From Muribaculum sp. An289 (GTDB lineage Bacteria > Bacteroidota > Bacteroidia > Bacteroidales > UBA932): 32,618 bases of DNA. This document shows positions 32,332 to 32,618 of this stretch, one piece after another. The translations under genes and the position numbers were made by a program. Each line of letters starts with the position of its first letter. Position 1 is the stretch's first letter. Location: positions 1 to 32,618 of the forward strand of contig NZ_NFIV01000015.1 of assembly GCF_002159555.1 (NCBI RefSeq). The letters are read 5' to 3'. The notes beneath the pieces are model-generated. The model saw only the letters and a program-made list of their open reading frames with translations, searched no databases and was not told the DNA's origin.

Positions 32332-32364
32332 CAACATAGAGGGTTATCACATTGTAGCATAACA

Positions 32365-32442
32365 ATGAAGAACTCAGAAATACGAACGGTTGCTATCTCG
32401 TTACCCAATATTCAAGCAATCCGACCAACCAATTTATTCTAA
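32365..32442 (+). CDS. Possible 25-aa ORF / leader peptide
   Basis: ATG at 32365, TAA at 32440-32442, reading MKNSEIRTVAISLPNIQAIR then PTNLF. A good -7 box precedes it. It has no known domain. It could be a leader peptide, a toxin-like microprotein or chance; the promoter and clean spacing make it worth recording. Confidence 0.3.
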   Translation: MKNSEIRTVAISLPNIQAIRPTNLF

Positions 32443-32472
32443 GCGAGTTATCTTTTCTTGCAAAAGTTACAC

Positions 32473-32618
32473 AAATTTTCCGATTTTCCCTACGGGCATA
32501 CCGTGGGAACGGCCCGCGAATAACCTGGCCGCTCACTTTTTGCGTACCTCTATCACGCAGTCGGCCGGAGCCTTTATGTTTTCGTCTATCGTCACGGAAC
32601 CGATGCTGTCGGCAACGA
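32473..32618. repeat. Direct repeat, right copy (pairs with 26982-27133)
   Basis: Carries the same 21-bp and 109-bp identical blocks as the left copy with a different hairpin between them (32494-32509). It reaches the edge of the window. Confidence 0.9.
32533..32618 (-). CDS. DUF3737 protein, C-terminal end only (runs off the window)
   Basis: Identical to the last 28 codons of the 27048 fragment, ending VIEVRKK and a stop at 32533-32535. The rest of the gene would lie beyond 32618, so this copy may be intact. Confidence 0.5.
   Translation of the reverse strand, partial: VADSIGSVTIDENIKAPADCVIEVRKK

Overview
The window looks like gut Bacteroidales DNA (Rikenellaceae/Alistipes, Bacteroides or a near relative). 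Supporting features are TAnnTTTG-type -7 promoter boxes, lipoproteins of the Mfa/fimbrillin type, AbiE of the Bacteroides type, a Bacteroides-style MobV relaxase and Toprim-containing primase remnant, and a B12-riboswitch-controlled nrdDG operon. Composition is uneven. About 0.4-6.5 kb is AT-rich, 6.8-27 kb is GC-richer with Alistipes-like codon use, and 27.25-32.4 kb is intermediate, so the window is a mosaic. The species cannot be named from sequence alone.

Layout. (1) 1-390: four tandem 24-bp repeats like the ends of IS21-family elements, then hairpins. (2) 389-5938, minus strand: an apparent three-gene operon of AbiEi antitoxin, AbiEii nucleotidyltransferase toxin and a 1350-aa protein joining a calcineurin-like phosphoesterase, a P-loop NTPase and a helical-repeat C-terminus. 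This is the best candidate for a little-described defence or conflict system. (3) 6.0-6.83 kb: a scar with remnants of an AAA ATPase and an AraC regulator around four GTACC-type repeats. (4) 6847-10655, minus: an AraC regulator, an IdeS/Mac-like cysteine protease carried as a lipoprotein with an N-terminal fimbrillin-like domain, and a second fimbrillin-like lipoprotein. (5) 10.78-16.5 kb, plus: a TolC / HlyD / two ABC-2 permease efflux operon with no ATPase gene, followed by a second AraC regulator. (6) 16.55-17.9 kb: a 5'-truncated phoU butted against an HxlR fragment, then a 163-bp MITE-like inverted repeat. (7) 17.9-24.6 kb: housekeeping and accessory genes: lipoprotein alpha/beta hydrolase, 55-aa membrane protein + glutaredoxin-like protein + DUF169, EEP-family lipoprotein, HD phosphohydrolase, ECF sigma factor with a membrane partner, macrodomain, isochorismatase-family hydrolase. 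(8) 24.67-24.87 kb: a concentric nested inverted repeat between convergent genes. (9) 24914-26971: CPA2 antiporter. (10) 27.05-32.6 kb: a C-terminal DUF3737 fragment fused to a truncated primase, then a MobV relaxase, a cobalamin riboswitch, nrdD, nrdG, a tiny ORF, and a second copy of the same DUF3737 3' end running off the window.

How the genes work together. AbiEi probably represses the whole defence operon. The AraC/protease/fimbrillin cluster is a cell-surface virulence- or host-interaction-like unit, because IdeS relatives cut immunoglobulin G. Its AraC gene is divergent from the efflux operon and may control both sides. The macrodomain and isochorismatase-fold enzyme are adjacent and may act on ADP-ribose/nicotinamide-type metabolites. 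The riboswitch should turn off the anaerobic class III ribonucleotide reductase when B12 is plentiful. Several junctions (17.14 kb, 27.25 kb, 32.5 kb) cut genes in mid-sequence. They are either real rearrangements or assembly joins, and read-level checks would decide.
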